Part shown: piece by piece, positions 1 through 7,682 of the stretch | Layout of the letters: each line of letters starts with the position of its first letter | Numbering within the stretch: position 1 is the stretch's first letter | NCBI GenBank assembly: GCA_945860255.1 | Contig: CAMAQI010000007.1 | Span: forward strand, 1-29,133 | Direction: 5' to 3' | Source: Methylacidiphilum caldifontis | GTDB lineage: Bacteria > Verrucomicrobiota > Verrucomicrobiia > Methylacidiphilales > CAMAQI01 | Length of the DNA stretch: 29,133 nucleotides | Translations under genes and position numbers: made by a program | Notes under the pieces: model-generated | Databases searched by the model: none | What the model was told of the DNA's origin: nothing | The model's input: the letters and a program-made list of their open reading frames with translations, nothing else

Positions 1-174
1 ATCCTTTTGCATCAGGAGGAGAGGTCCGAAGAAATCGTTTTGTTGTTAGAAAAAACAGATAAGGTTCCTCAAAGAATCTTATCGACAGCCTCTTTTTTAG
101 AAAATTGGGAGGATCAACCCGAAAGCGCTCCCATTGAAGGGGTTCAGGAACTTCGATCCCTTTTAGAGTATTAA
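1..174 (+). CDS. C-terminal end of an unrecognised protein (partial)
   Basis: Frame 1 is open from the first base to a TAA at 172-174, giving 57 residues that end in GVQELRSLLEY. The start lies upstream of the window. The tail is rich in Glu and Leu and has no Cys or recognisable motif, so no function is assigned. It converges on the receiver gene at 583-945. Being a short partial reading, it could be a chance open frame, but it ends cleanly and no longer frame competes on either strand. Confidence 0.45.
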   Translation: MLLHQEERSEEIVLLLEKTDKVPQRILSTASFLENWEDQPESAPIEGVQELRSLLEY

Positions 175-582
175 GATAAATCGGTCAAAGAGCAAAACCA
201 AGGATATCTCCTTAAGGGTGCAAATGAGTTTAGCGGGTCTCCTACTAAAAACAAAAAAAGAAAGACAATTAAATAGGGAAATCAGGAAAAAAGGAAATAA
301 GACTTCTTCGTTTTTTGTTTTTTAAAGACCTACTTTCCTGCGTTCCCTATTAAATGGTTTTTATTCCGCTCTTATTTTCATAAATACCGGATTAACCACG
401 TATGGAAGCGGATTTCACAGATCGGAATTTGCCCTGTTTTGAGGCACCCTATTAGCGAGGATGAGTGAAGATAAGCGGTTTAAAATTCTTGGCGGTTAAA
501 ATTGTATTTTCTCTTTTCTTAAGTTGACGCCCATGCGCAGCTGCCAGATCGCTCCCGATAGATTTCTACTGCATGAATTGGG
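175..582. other. Gene-free stretch between convergent genes, with a hairpin and repeat fragments
   Basis: No convincing gene. It holds an imperfect inverted repeat (arms about 268-289 and 334-354), a minus-strand copy of the 12-mer CGTCAACTTAAG at 518-529, and next to it a fragment TTGGCGGTTAAA at 489-500 that resembles the dispersed repeats found elsewhere in the window. Confidence 0.6.
268..354. terminator. Inverted repeat between convergent genes, possible bidirectional terminator
   Basis: The left arm TTAAATAGGGAAATCAGGAA and the right arm at 334-354 (TTTCCTGCGTTCCCTATTAA) are complementary over about 18 of 21 positions. The roughly 45-nt centre is rich in T and A runs. The position between two converging genes fits a terminator, but a decayed mobile-repeat hairpin is equally possible. 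Confidence 0.35.
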
Positions 583-945
583 TTAAAGGATGAGTTGACG
601 AATGGTTTTGCGCAAGAGGGGGAAATCGATCGGCTTTCTGAGAATGAAGTCGGTAAAGGTTTCGTGACGCATTCTTTCTTCGATATCAAAGGTTCCAGCA
701 GTCAGAAGAATGATCGGAATCGATTTTGTTCTTAAATCATTTTTTAGTTTTTGAGCAATTTGAATTCCGTTCTCATCGGGAAGTCCATAATCGGTAATCA
801 CGAGATGAAACTGGTGATCAAGGAGAAGTTGGCAGGATTGCTTTGCTGAATCGCAGCAGATCACCTCATAGCCATCCTTTAATAAAAATCGTGTCACGAG
901 GGTATGGTTACTGGTAACGTCATCGATGAAGAGGATTTTTTTCAT
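583..945 (-). CDS. Stand-alone receiver-domain response regulator (CheY-like)
   Basis: A 120-residue single receiver domain with no output domain. The expected residues are present: the acidic pair D8-D9, phospho-acceptor D52 in ITDYGLPDENG, T82 in LLTAG, and K104 in LRKPID. Its start codon overlaps the stop of the upstream histidine kinase by 4 nt (ATGA at 942-945), so the two are translationally coupled and very likely form a cognate pair. With no DNA-binding or enzymatic domain, it must act by protein-protein contact or pass phosphate to another protein. It is the last gene of the substrate-binding protein/kinase/receiver operon. Confidence 0.93.
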   Translation of the reverse strand: MKKILFIDDVTSNHTLVTRFLLKDGYEVICCDSAKQSCQLLLDHQFHLVITDYGLPDENGIQIAQKLKNDLRTKSIPIILLTAGTFDIEERMRHETFTDFILRKPIDFPLLRKTIRQLIL

Positions 946-2501
946 TCCGAGCCGACTTTCAAATGGGAAGGAAGTATTATCGAAAAACAGCTCCCTTTTT
1001 CCAATTGGCTCGTGACTTGAATCGACCCTCCCATGAGCTCGACAAAAGATTTTGTAATGGCAAGTCCTAGACCGGTCCCGCCAAATTTTTGGGAGATCGA
1101 GGCATCCGCTTGCTGGAAACTTTGAAACAGCTGTTTCTGCTGTTCGGGAGTCATTCCGATTCCGGTGTCAGAGACTTCAAAATGCGTCCAAGAGACTCCC
1201 TCTTGAACTTTTGAAAAAACCCGAAGAACGATTTTTCCCGAGGAGCAAAATTTATTGGCATTCCCGAGAAGATTAAGAAGAGATTGACGGAGTTTTTTGG
1301 GATCTTGTTCGATATCGTCAGCCGCATCTGCGGCCTCCAAAAGGAATTGATTGTTTTTGGTTTTGAAATTGGGTTTCAGAATGCCGGTCGTTTCATCGAG
1401 GAATTCAAGGAGGGAGATTTTCTCAGGATAGACCTCCATCTTTCCCGATTCAATTTTCGAGAAATCGAGCACATCGTTGATCATATTCAGAAGATGTTTC
1501 CCTGCAGAATGGATCCGTTGAATATCCTCAAGGCACTGAGGGTTTGTTGTTTTGACATCGAGATCCTCAAGAAGAAGCTCACTAAATCCGATGATCCCGG
1601 TGAGAGGAGTCCGAAGCTCGTGGCTCATATTGGCAAGAAATCGCGCCTTTGAAAGAGCGGCGACCTCCGCCTTCTCGCGAGCTTGAATAAGCTCTCGGTT
1701 GAGGAGCACTTTCAATTCGAGTTCTAATTGCAATTTGTTATTGATCTCTTGAAGCTCAACGGTTCGCTTTTCTACTTTTTCTTCGAGAGTCTCCTTTGCC
1801 TCTGTAAGTTTATTAAAAGAGGTTCGAATCGAATCTCGCATGATTTCAAGATTTTCCGCAAGGGCTCCAATTTCGTTTGGGAGCTGCAAATTAATCCGAT
1901 GATGAAACTCTCCTTTTGAAATTTTAGAGGAAAATTCTTGAATGATTCGAATCGGCTTTAAGATCTCCCGTTGAGCAAAGAAAAACACGAGAAAAATCAT
2001 CAGCAAGATAATGCAAAGTTGATCGAGAACCGTATTCCAAAGTTTGTTCGTAATCTCCGTTTGATTTTTTTTGAGTGAATAGGTGAGATGGAGCTCTCCA
2101 ATTTTTTTTGATTGATAATAAATTGGATGAACCGTTTTCCGAATCTCGGAGGGTTTGAGTTTGCCTTCGGTAAATTCGATTCCCACGGCCGCGGTTTGTC
2201 GTAACGAAATAAATTCCTCTTGATCGACGCGAACGACAAATAAAAGGAGATTGGGATCGGAGATGGCGATCTCCGCAATCGATTGCGCGTACCCTTTATC
2301 AAGATTCCAAAGAGCTTGAGAGAGGGCCAGCGTAGAAAAGTCCGCAAGATGAGTGATCGTCGTTTGTTGATCCTCCTTTAAATTCACGATCTCTCGATAA
2401 AGGCGATATCCTTGAGTTGAAACGGTCACTAAAGTAACGACGCCAATCAGAATCACCGCGAAATAGAGCGCAATTCGCTTTTTAAAATAGTCTAAGATCA
2501 T
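942..2501 (-). CDS. Membrane-bound sensor histidine kinase
   Basis: Numbered from the ATG at 2501, the 519-residue protein has a TM helix at about 9-28, a periplasmic sensor region at about 29-158, a second TM at about 159-177, a HAMP-like segment at about 178-231, and a coiled coil at about 232-288. A HisKA domain follows with phospho-accepting H294 in SHELRTP, then a HATPase_c domain with N-box N410/N414, D445 in DTGIGM and GTGLGL at 475-480. There is no receiver domain of its own; the partner receiver is the next gene. The ATG at 2501 overlaps the stop of the preceding gene by 4 nt (ATGA), the same arrangement as at the kinase/receiver junction. It is therefore preferred over a TTG at 2510. 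It probably senses the state of the periplasmic binding protein encoded just upstream. Confidence 0.92.
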   Translation of the reverse strand: MILDYFKKRIALYFAVILIGVVTLVTVSTQGYRLYREIVNLKEDQQTTITHLADFSTLALSQALWNLDKGYAQSIAEIAISDPNLLLFVVRVDQEEFISLRQTAAVGIEFTEGKLKPSEIRKTVHPIYYQSKKIGELHLTYSLKKNQTEITNKLWNTVLDQLCIILLMIFLVFFFAQREILKPIRIIQEFSSKISKGEFHHRINLQLPNEIGALAENLEIMRDSIRTSFNKLTEAKETLEEKVEKRTVELQEINNKLQLELELKVLLNRELIQAREKAEVAALSKARFLANMSHELRTPLTGIIGFSELLLEDLDVKTTNPQCLEDIQRIHSAGKHLLNMINDVLDFSKIESGKMEVYPEKISLLEFLDETTGILKPNFKTKNNQFLLEAADAADDIEQDPKKLRQSLLNLLGNANKFCSSGKIVLRVFSKVQEGVSWTHFEVSDTGIGMTPEQQKQLFQSFQQADASISQKFGGTGLGLAITKSFVELMGGSIQVTSQLEKGSCFSIILPSHLKVGSE

Positions 2502-3262
2502 GGGGCCCAATCGAGAATTCCGTAGGAATCGAGAATGGCTTTGAGTTTTCCAGAAAGGCGAAGTTTCTGGATTCCTTCATCCAAGAGCTTTGCATATTTT
2601 TTGGACTCTTTATTTTTCGGGGAGAAAGCAATATAGACCTCATGAACCGTATTCACCCCCGCTTCCTGAAGATCGATTTTTAAATTCTGATCGTTGAGAA
2701 AATAGGTCATCACTGTTTCTCCCTCAACAAGTGCCTCGATTCTTTTTTTCTGAAGTTTGAGGAGATTCGACTCAAGTGCCTTCTCCCCGGAGAGGATTTG
2801 GATTCGTTTGGGGTTTGTTTTGTTTTGTTCAATGTATTGATCGAGCTTCTCTCCGTAAGAGTAGCCATTCACCACCCCAAGGGAGATCGACTCGAGAGAG
2901 GGTAAGTCTTGATAACGCCATCGATTCCCTTTGAGAACATAAAAACATTCTTTTAATTGCCCTTGCGGTTTTTGACTGAAAATGAAATCAGGAGCATCGG
3001 TTTTATACGCCCCCGCGATTGCCTGGATCGTTCCTTTACGCCCCTCTTCGATCGAACGTGCCCAAGGCATCGTTTGATAGTCGACTTCGATTCCTAGGGG
3101 TTCAAAAATCGCCTTGGCGATTTCGATGAGATAGCCTTGCTTTCCCTCCTTTTGCTCTCCGGTAAACGGAAGCCACGGGTCTGCGGCGATCGTCATTTTT
3201 TCACTGATCCCCCAGGAGGGGAGGAGGGAAAAAAGAAGGAGTAAGAAAAAAGTTTTTTTCAT
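2498..3262 (-). CDS. Periplasmic solute-binding protein (SBP_bac_3-like), probable sensor partner
   Basis: A 254-residue secreted protein. The signal peptide is MKKTFFLLLLFSLLPSWGIS, with cleavage probably just after it. The mature part starts with the ADPWLPFTG stretch (about 27-35) and has MPWARS (65-70), both typical of family-3 amino-acid/polar-solute binding proteins. No permease or ATPase gene is nearby. Instead it heads an operon with a histidine kinase and a receiver, overlapping the kinase by 4 nt. That context suggests it presents its ligand to the kinase rather than feeding a transporter. The ligand cannot be read from the sequence. The ATG at 3262 is chosen over a GTG at 3280 because it places the Lys-Lys and hydrophobic core correctly for a signal peptide. 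Confidence 0.85.
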   Translation of the reverse strand: MKKTFFLLLLFSLLPSWGISEKMTIAADPWLPFTGEQKEGKQGYLIEIAKAIFEPLGIEVDYQTMPWARSIEEGRKGTIQAIAGAYKTDAPDFIFSQKPQGQLKECFYVLKGNRWRYQDLPSLESISLGVVNGYSYGEKLDQYIEQNKTNPKRIQILSGEKALESNLLKLQKKRIEALVEGETVMTYFLNDQNLKIDLQEAGVNTVHEVYIAFSPKNKESKKYAKLLDEGIQKLRLSGKLKAILDSYGILDWAP

Positions 3263-3282
3263 AGTTGATGAAAGCAACACTT

Positions 3283-3317
3283 ATTTCTCATGATAATTTC
3301 AAAGTCGATGTTTACAA
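3283..3317 (-). promoter_or_regulatory. Candidate sigma-70-type promoter for the binding protein/kinase/receiver operon
   Basis: On the minus strand, TTGTAA (3317-3312), a 16-nt spacer and TATCAT (3295-3290) lie upstream of the ATG at 3262. They match the -35 box at 4 of 6 and the -10 box at 5 of 6. The 3281-3404 gap is divergent, so it must also hold the pckG promoter, for which no good match was seen. Confidence 0.4.
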
Positions 3318-3404
3318 GTATTTTTACGAGGAGTAGGTTATCATAAGTAAAAGAAAGAAAATGAGGCGGATTTTAAATTAAATCATCCCACAAATAAGGT
3401 TATT

Positions 3405-5195
3405 ATGACGATCCCCACAACGAATCTCGGAGTCATGGAATGGGTAAAGGAAATCGAGGAGCTCTGTACTCCTGATCAGATTCATTGGTGTGATGGATCG
3501 GAGAGTGAAAATCAATCTCTTTTAGATTTAATGGTCGCTTCCGGGACCTTAAAGAAACTGAATCCTCTCAAAAGACCGAATAGTTATCTTGCCTGTTCCG
3601 ATCCCTCCGATGTCGCTCGAGTCGAGGATCGAACCTATATCTGTAGTATCTCTAAGGATGATGCCGGTCCGACCAATAACTGGATGCCTCCCGCAGAGAT
3701 GAAGAAAAATCTCAAAAATCTTTTCCGAGGATGCATGAAGGGCCGAACGATGTATGTCGTCCCCTTTAGTATGGGGCCGATCGGCTCCCCGTTAGCCCAT
3801 ATTGGGATTGAGATCACCGACTCTCCTTACGTGGTCGTGAATATGCGAATTATGACTCGCATGGGGCAGCGAGTGTGGGAGGTTCTTGGATTGAAAGGAC
3901 GTTTTATCCCTTGTTTGCACTCCGTCGGAATGCCTTTGGGAGAGGGAGTTCAAGAGGTTGCGTGGCCTTGTAATAAAGACCAAAAGTATATTGTTCATTT
4001 TCCAGAGGAACGTTCGATCTGGTCCTTTGGAAGCGGCTATGGCGGCAATGCTTTATTAGGAAAGAAATGCTTCGCATTACGAATTGCCTCAGTAATGGCT
4101 CGCGATGAGGGGTGGATGGCAGAGCATATGCTCATCCTAGGGGTGGAATCCCCTCAAGGGGAGAAGACCTATGTTGCGGCTGCCTTCCCCAGCGCTTGCG
4201 GGAAGACAAATTTTGCGATGTTGATCCCCCCAAAAGCCTTTCAAGGATGGAAGATTTGGACGGTTGGGGATGATATCGCCTGGATTAAACCGGGATGGGA
4301 TGGCCGGCTTTATGCGATAAATCCGGAAGCCGGTTTTTTTGGGGTCGCCCCCGGCACTTCACTGCGAACGAATCCCAATGCGATGGAGTCGATGAAGGCC
4401 AATACCATTTTTACGAATGTTGCGTTGACCCCCGATGGAGATGTTTGGTGGGAGGAATTGACCGAGACTCCCCCTGCGGAGTTGATCGATTGGACAGGAC
4501 TCCCGTGGACTCCCGATTGTGGACGAAAAGCGGCTCATCCCAATGCTCGATTTACAGCCCCTGCATGTCAATGCCCGACGATCGATCCGGCATGGGAAAA
4601 TCCGGAAGGGGTTCCGATTAGCGCGATTATTGTTGGTGGCCGACGAACGACCGATACCCCGCTTGTTTTTCAGGCCTTTAATTGGATGCACGGAGTCTAT
4701 CTTGCGGCGACCATGGGATCCGAGACCACCGCCGCCGCGGTCGGAAAAGTCGGACAGATGCGTCGAGATCCGATGGCGATGTTGCCTTTTTGTGGTTATC
4801 ACATGGGCGATTACTTCCGCCATTGGCTAAAGATGGGGAAACGGGTTCCGACCCCTCCTCGTATATTCCATGTCAATTGGTTTAGGAAAGGAGATGGAGG
4901 AGAGTATCTCTGGCCTGGATTTAGTGAAAATATGCGGGTCTTAAAATGGATCATCGATCGTTGCACTGGCCACGGCGTTGGCGTCGAAACCCCTCTCGGT
5001 TGGGTTCCTCGCTATCAAGATCTTGACTGGAACGGATTGGATTTCACGAAAGAACAATGGGAGAAACTGATGAGTGTCGATCGCGAATCGATGCGGCTCA
5101 AGACCTTGGATCATGAAGAGCTTTTTTTAAAGTTGCATGATCATCTTCCGAAAGAGCTGCTCTTCGAACGGGAGCTCTTGATCTCTCGACTATAG
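3405..5195 (+). CDS. pckG: Phosphoenolpyruvate carboxykinase (GTP)
   Basis: A 596-residue protein of normal length for the GTP-dependent family. The enzyme interconverts oxaloacetate plus GTP with phosphoenolpyruvate, CO2 and GDP at the branch between the TCA cycle and gluconeogenesis. Family signatures visible: R72 in ARVEDRTYI, the SFGSGYGGN loop (207-215) followed by KK (220-221), metal ligand H241, the P-loop FPSACGKTN (261-269) with the characteristic cysteine C265, metal-binding GDD (288-290), and NARFTAP (380-386). All active-site blocks are intact. It is monocistronic, divergent from the binding-protein operon. An AAGG lies about 8 nt before the ATG. The ATP-dependent family is excluded by the SFGSGYGGN and ACGKT blocks. 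Confidence 0.97.
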   Translation: MTIPTTNLGVMEWVKEIEELCTPDQIHWCDGSESENQSLLDLMVASGTLKKLNPLKRPNSYLACSDPSDVARVEDRTYICSISKDDAGPTNNWMPPAEMKKNLKNLFRGCMKGRTMYVVPFSMGPIGSPLAHIGIEITDSPYVVVNMRIMTRMGQRVWEVLGLKGRFIPCLHSVGMPLGEGVQEVAWPCNKDQKYIVHFPEERSIWSFGSGYGGNALLGKKCFALRIASVMARDEGWMAEHMLILGVESPQGEKTYVAAAFPSACGKTNFAMLIPPKAFQGWKIWTVGDDIAWIKPGWDGRLYAINPEAGFFGVAPGTSLRTNPNAMESMKANTIFTNVALTPDGDVWWEELTETPPAELIDWTGLPWTPDCGRKAAHPNARFTAPACQCPTIDPAWENPEGVPISAIIVGGRRTTDTPLVFQAFNWMHGVYLAATMGSETTAAAVGKVGQMRRDPMAMLPFCGYHMGDYFRHWLKMGKRVPTPPRIFHVNWFRKGDGGEYLWPGFSENMRVLKWIIDRCTGHGVGVETPLGWVPRYQDLDWNGLDFTKEQWEKLMSVDRESMRLKTLDHEELFLKLHDHLPKELLFERELLISRL

Positions 5196-5203
5196 AGAGA
5201 TCA
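5179..5203. terminator. Hairpin at the end of pckG
   Basis: TGATCTCTC (5179-5187) and GAGAGATCA (5195-5203) form a perfect 9-bp stem with a 7-nt loop, straddling the TAG stop of pckG at 5193-5195. No T tract follows on either side, so intrinsic termination is doubtful; it may protect the 3' end of the mRNA. Confidence 0.35.
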
Positions 5204-5225
5204 TGACCCCGACCCGTCTCATCTA

Positions 5226-5260
5226 CGTCAACTTAAGAATAAGAACACAAAATACAATTT
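5226..5260 (+). repeat. CGTCAACTTAAG dispersed repeat, copy 2
   Basis: The 12-mer is at 5226-5237. The following bases (AATAAG, then AAAATACAATTTT) match those after the copies at 518-529 (minus strand) and 12303-12314. It runs straight into the GCCGCAAGAGAACGC repeat at 5262. Confidence 0.7.
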
Positions 5261-5262
5261 TG

Positions 5263-5380
5263 CCGCAAGAGAACGCAAAGAACACAAAATAAAACGAGGG
5301 GTCAAAAAATCTCCTTTACTGGAGCAGAGTTTAACCTGAATTGTTTTTTTATTTTTGCGTTCTTTGCGTTCTTTGTGGTG
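5263..5380. repeat. Inverted pair of the CGCAAAGAACACAAA dispersed repeat
   Basis: The left arm at 5263-5290 (CCGCAAGAGAACGCAAAGAA and on) and the right arm at 5351-5380 (ATTTTTGCGTTCTTTGCGTT and on) are near-complementary over about 28 nt and enclose about 60 nt with no reading frame. The same sequence bounds the GxxExxY gene at 7621-8103 and occurs singly at 12556-12583 and 28463-28491. It looks like a gene-less miniature version of the GxxExxY unit. Confidence 0.75.
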
Positions 5381-5483
5381 AATCCTGTGTTTTTAAAATC
5401 ATAAATCGGAATTCAATGCGATTGAAACGGGGGGGAGAATATTTTCATTGAGGAGATAGCCTTGGTTTCACTCTTTAACCGAT

Positions 5484-6077
5484 TTATGGAATGACCACTT
5501 TACCGAAGGAGTAGAGAACGAGAATTTTCTCTTTCGACTCCGGCAAAGCGCTGGGGGCTTTACCGTTGTCGGCTTCCACTTTTTCAAATTGATTTTGATG
5601 GTCTTGAATGAATCTCTCGGGAGGAATAAACGTTTTTCCTTGGATCTCTTTTTGAGATTTAAAAAATCTTTTTGCTTTTCCCTCCTGAGGAATCCGAAGA
5701 ACGGAGGCGCGGGGAAGATGTGTGAAATTCTTTTCATCCCCTAGGTAGTGGATCTGTTCCGCAAAGTCCGGAAGATCGACCTGAAGTCGCGAGGCCTGGG
5801 TTGCTTTTTTCGGATCGATCCACTTGAAGAAACTCTCACTTTGTTGGTGTTGTTGTTCGATTCCTTTTTTATCAGGAATGAGCTTCGGCGAGGGAACAGA
5901 AAATGGGATCGCGTCCGGAGTTTTTTGAATTTTTGAAGGGGAGGTCGATTGAGCACTCAAATGGATTACAAAAAATAATAAGGAACAAAAAAATAGGACT
6001 CGGATCGAAAGAAATTGAAATTCTCTTTCTCCTTTGGACTCTTGCCTCTTTGCAGTGATTTCTTTTCTTTTATTCAT
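5484..6077 (-). CDS. Hypothetical exported or membrane-anchored protein
   Basis: Unrecognised. Read from the ATG at 6077 it has 197 residues: a basic N-terminus, a hydrophobic segment at about 25-43 ending IHLSAQS (signal peptide or anchor), then a hydrophilic region rich in Lys, Gln, Pro and Ser without cysteines. A start at 6110 is also open but would overlap the upstream gene by 41 nt; the ATG at 6077 overlaps it by 8 nt, which is more usual. It is paired with the secreted protein at 6070-7266, so the two may act together at the cell envelope. Confidence 0.65.
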   Translation of the reverse strand: MNKRKEITAKRQESKGEREFQFLSIRVLFFCSLLFFVIHLSAQSTSPSKIQKTPDAIPFSVPSPKLIPDKKGIEQQHQQSESFFKWIDPKKATQASRLQVDLPDFAEQIHYLGDEKNFTHLPRASVLRIPQEGKAKRFFKSQKEIQGKTFIPPERFIQDHQNQFEKVEADNGKAPSALPESKEKILVLYSFGKVVIP

Positions 6078-7266
6078 AAGTGTGAATATGGGCTTTGACT
6101 TTAACGACAAATTGAATCACTAAGGTCAGCTCAAAGATAAGCTCTTTTTCTTCAGCGATCGAGGCTTCATCGAAACGATTGTAGAGGCGGAAGGTGTGAG
6201 TACCTGCAGTTTGAATCAGTTCGTTGAGCTTTAAATTCGTCGGGTCAAGAGAAACGGGATTTGTCGGATTTGATCCCGCTGCTGTATTGAGTTGAGACTT
6301 CGAGTCGCCATCCGGTTTGATGTGGAGAATCTCCCAACGGGTGAGAGGAAATCCGTTGGAGGCGGCGAGCGTCAACGTCGGGAGCGCAGCCGAATCCGTT
6401 TGGAGGGAATAAGCGAGATAGGTCGTATTCCCGATTTTTTCATTGCGAGTCGGTGTTCCGAGATTCGAGGAAAAATGCGGGGTAGGAGTAGGAAAGGGAA
6501 AAATACGGAACGTTGAGTAAGCGGCGACCTCACGTATCGAGGATTGCATTAAAGCGAGGTGAAAATTGGAAAAGGTCGAAGAGGAGAAATAAGGCTGATT
6601 GACCAACGTTTGCAGCGTCGAGGGAATGAGCATCGCCTTCGTTTCTGTACCTGCGGTGAGGGCATAAGCATTTGACCAGTTGCCCTCTGCGGCGCCATCC
6701 GGGGAAGTTTTATAAGCGATCGCCACTTGAGGGGTCGCTTCTGTAGAAGCAAACGACGCAGCGCTCCCGGATCGAGAGTACGAGGTGGCGGTGGTCGGGG
6801 TTTCTCCGAGCGGCAGAGCGCCGGCGGAGAGGGCGTAGGTGATATTGAGATTCATCGGAAGATCCCAGCGTGTTGCGTCGACCCCTGTTTTTGGGCCGAT
6901 GATCGAGATCGTTGCGATATCCTCGTAGCCGTTGACCGTTGCCGCTGCGAGCAAAACCGTGGGAAGATCGCCTGCGAATAAAGTCGAAGAGGTCGTCTCT
7001 GCCCAGAGATAGTAAGAACGTGAAAAGGGAGCCGATTTTGCATCAGAAAAAGGAAGTTTTGCGGTGACCGAACCGGAGGAATTCGAAGGGATCGTTTTTT
7101 GCTGGATACCGATGATTCCCGAAGTCATCCCCTCGATCGAAGTGGTGCTGATATTCCCAGGAGCATGATCGACTGAGGTAAGGACCCCTTGATATTGGGC
7201 CTGAAGAAGGCTGGAGAGAATTCCCAGGAGCCCTAAAGTTATCATGAATCGAGTGATAGATCCCAT
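6070..7266 (-). CDS. Hypothetical secreted protein, Thr/Ser/Ala-rich
   Basis: A 398-residue protein with a clear signal peptide (hydrophobic core about 8-21, probable cleavage after LQA at 23). The mature part is rich in Thr, Ser, Ala and Asn, like a beta-rich surface or extracellular protein, but no domain is recognised. The C-terminus (RFDEASIAEEKELIFELTLV) is followed by a short basic tail, and there is no sorting signal that I can name. It is the first gene of a two-gene unit with the exported protein at 5484-6077, overlapping it by about 8 nt. Confidence 0.7.
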   Translation of the reverse strand: MGSITRFMITLGLLGILSSLLQAQYQGVLTSVDHAPGNISTTSIEGMTSGIIGIQQKTIPSNSSGSVTAKLPFSDAKSAPFSRSYYLWAETTSSTLFAGDLPTVLLAAATVNGYEDIATISIIGPKTGVDATRWDLPMNLNITYALSAGALPLGETPTTATSYSRSGSAASFASTEATPQVAIAYKTSPDGAAEGNWSNAYALTAGTETKAMLIPSTLQTLVNQPYFSSSTFSNFHLALMQSSIREVAAYSTFRIFPFPTPTPHFSSNLGTPTRNEKIGNTTYLAYSLQTDSAALPTLTLAASNGFPLTRWEILHIKPDGDSKSQLNTAAGSNPTNPVSLDPTNLKLNELIQTAGTHTFRLYNRFDEASIAEEKELIFELTLVIQFVVKVKAHIHTYE

Positions 7267-7347
7267 AAATGTTTATTGGGAGAGGGAGCAAAAGTCGTCA
7301 AGAGCAGTTTATAGGTTTCGGAGTCCAGGAGAGGGACGAAGATGTTA

Positions 7348-7377
7348 GCCGCGAAAGAACGCAGAGAACATAAAAAA
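7348..7377 (+). repeat. Terminal repeat, 3' side of the truncated GxxExxY copy
   Basis: GCCGCGAAAGAACGCAGAGA and the next bases. It is the inverted partner of 7531-7561 and nearly identical to 7621-7650. The TTTCCTTTTATTGAATGTT stretch that follows is also shared with the flank of the full-length copy. Confidence 0.8.
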
Positions 7378-7401
7378 ATCGGGTCGGTTACTGGTTTCCT
7401 T

Positions 7402-7587
7402 TTATTGAATGTTGTCTGGGCTATTTTTAAGTGAATTTTCATACACTTTCTCTAGATGACCATGCCCGCGATAAAGATGAATATCATACGATGTTTGACG
7501 AATCAGATTACACAAATGCATTATCGTTTTCATTTTTGCGCTCTCTGCGTTCTTTTGCGGCAAAATTTCATCAAGATCTTTTTTCAT
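7402..7587 (-). pseudogene. GxxExxY gene copy with an internal in-frame deletion
   Basis: Reads as 61 residues: the first 55 match the N-terminal part of the neighbouring full-length GxxExxY protein up to ENSLKN, then it jumps directly to that protein's last six residues, SPDNIQ. Codons for residues 61-147 of the full copy (87 codons) are missing, with the frame kept. The DNA at 7431-7584 differs from 7973-8126 at only about three positions, so the duplication is recent. The deletion removes the putative nuclease residues (D91, E101, K103 of the full copy), so an active enzyme is not expected. An A-run shared by both deletion edges may mark the recombination point. Confidence 0.85.
7531..7561 (-). 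repeat. Terminal repeat, 5' side of the truncated GxxExxY copy
   Basis: Inverted copy (TTTTTGCGCTCTCTGCGTTC and on) of the repeat at 7348-7377. It is identical to 8073-8103 and lies inside the 5' coding part, where it encodes the PQKNAESAKM segment. Confidence 0.8.
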
Positions 7588-7620
7588 CGATATGCTGTTC
7601 CGAACAATTTTAAGAGTTTA

Positions 7621-7650
7621 GCCGCGAAAGAACGCAGAGAACACAAAAAA
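7621..7650 (+). repeat. Terminal repeat, 3' side of the full GxxExxY gene
   Basis: GCCGCGAAAGAACGCAGAGA, then ACACAAAAAA. It is inverted with respect to 8073-8103, so that the pair brackets the GxxExxY gene. Read as three units (CGCGAAAGA, ACGCAGAGA, ACACAAAAA) it shows a 9-nt internal period. Confidence 0.8.
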
Positions 7651-7682
7651 TTCCGGCCAGTTACAAACTCGATCGTTTCCTT

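Noticed and set aside
942..2510. TTG start at 2510 for the histidine kinase
   Set aside because: The ATG at 2501 gives the ATGA overlap seen also at the kinase/receiver junction; the TTG would only add three residues.
4359..4823. 154-codon minus-strand frame inside pckG
   Set aside because: It is antisense to highly conserved catalytic regions of pckG and has no recognisable protein character.
5179..5203. Firm Rho-independent terminator for pckG
   Set aside because: The stem is good but no T tract follows, so it is listed only as a low-confidence hairpin.
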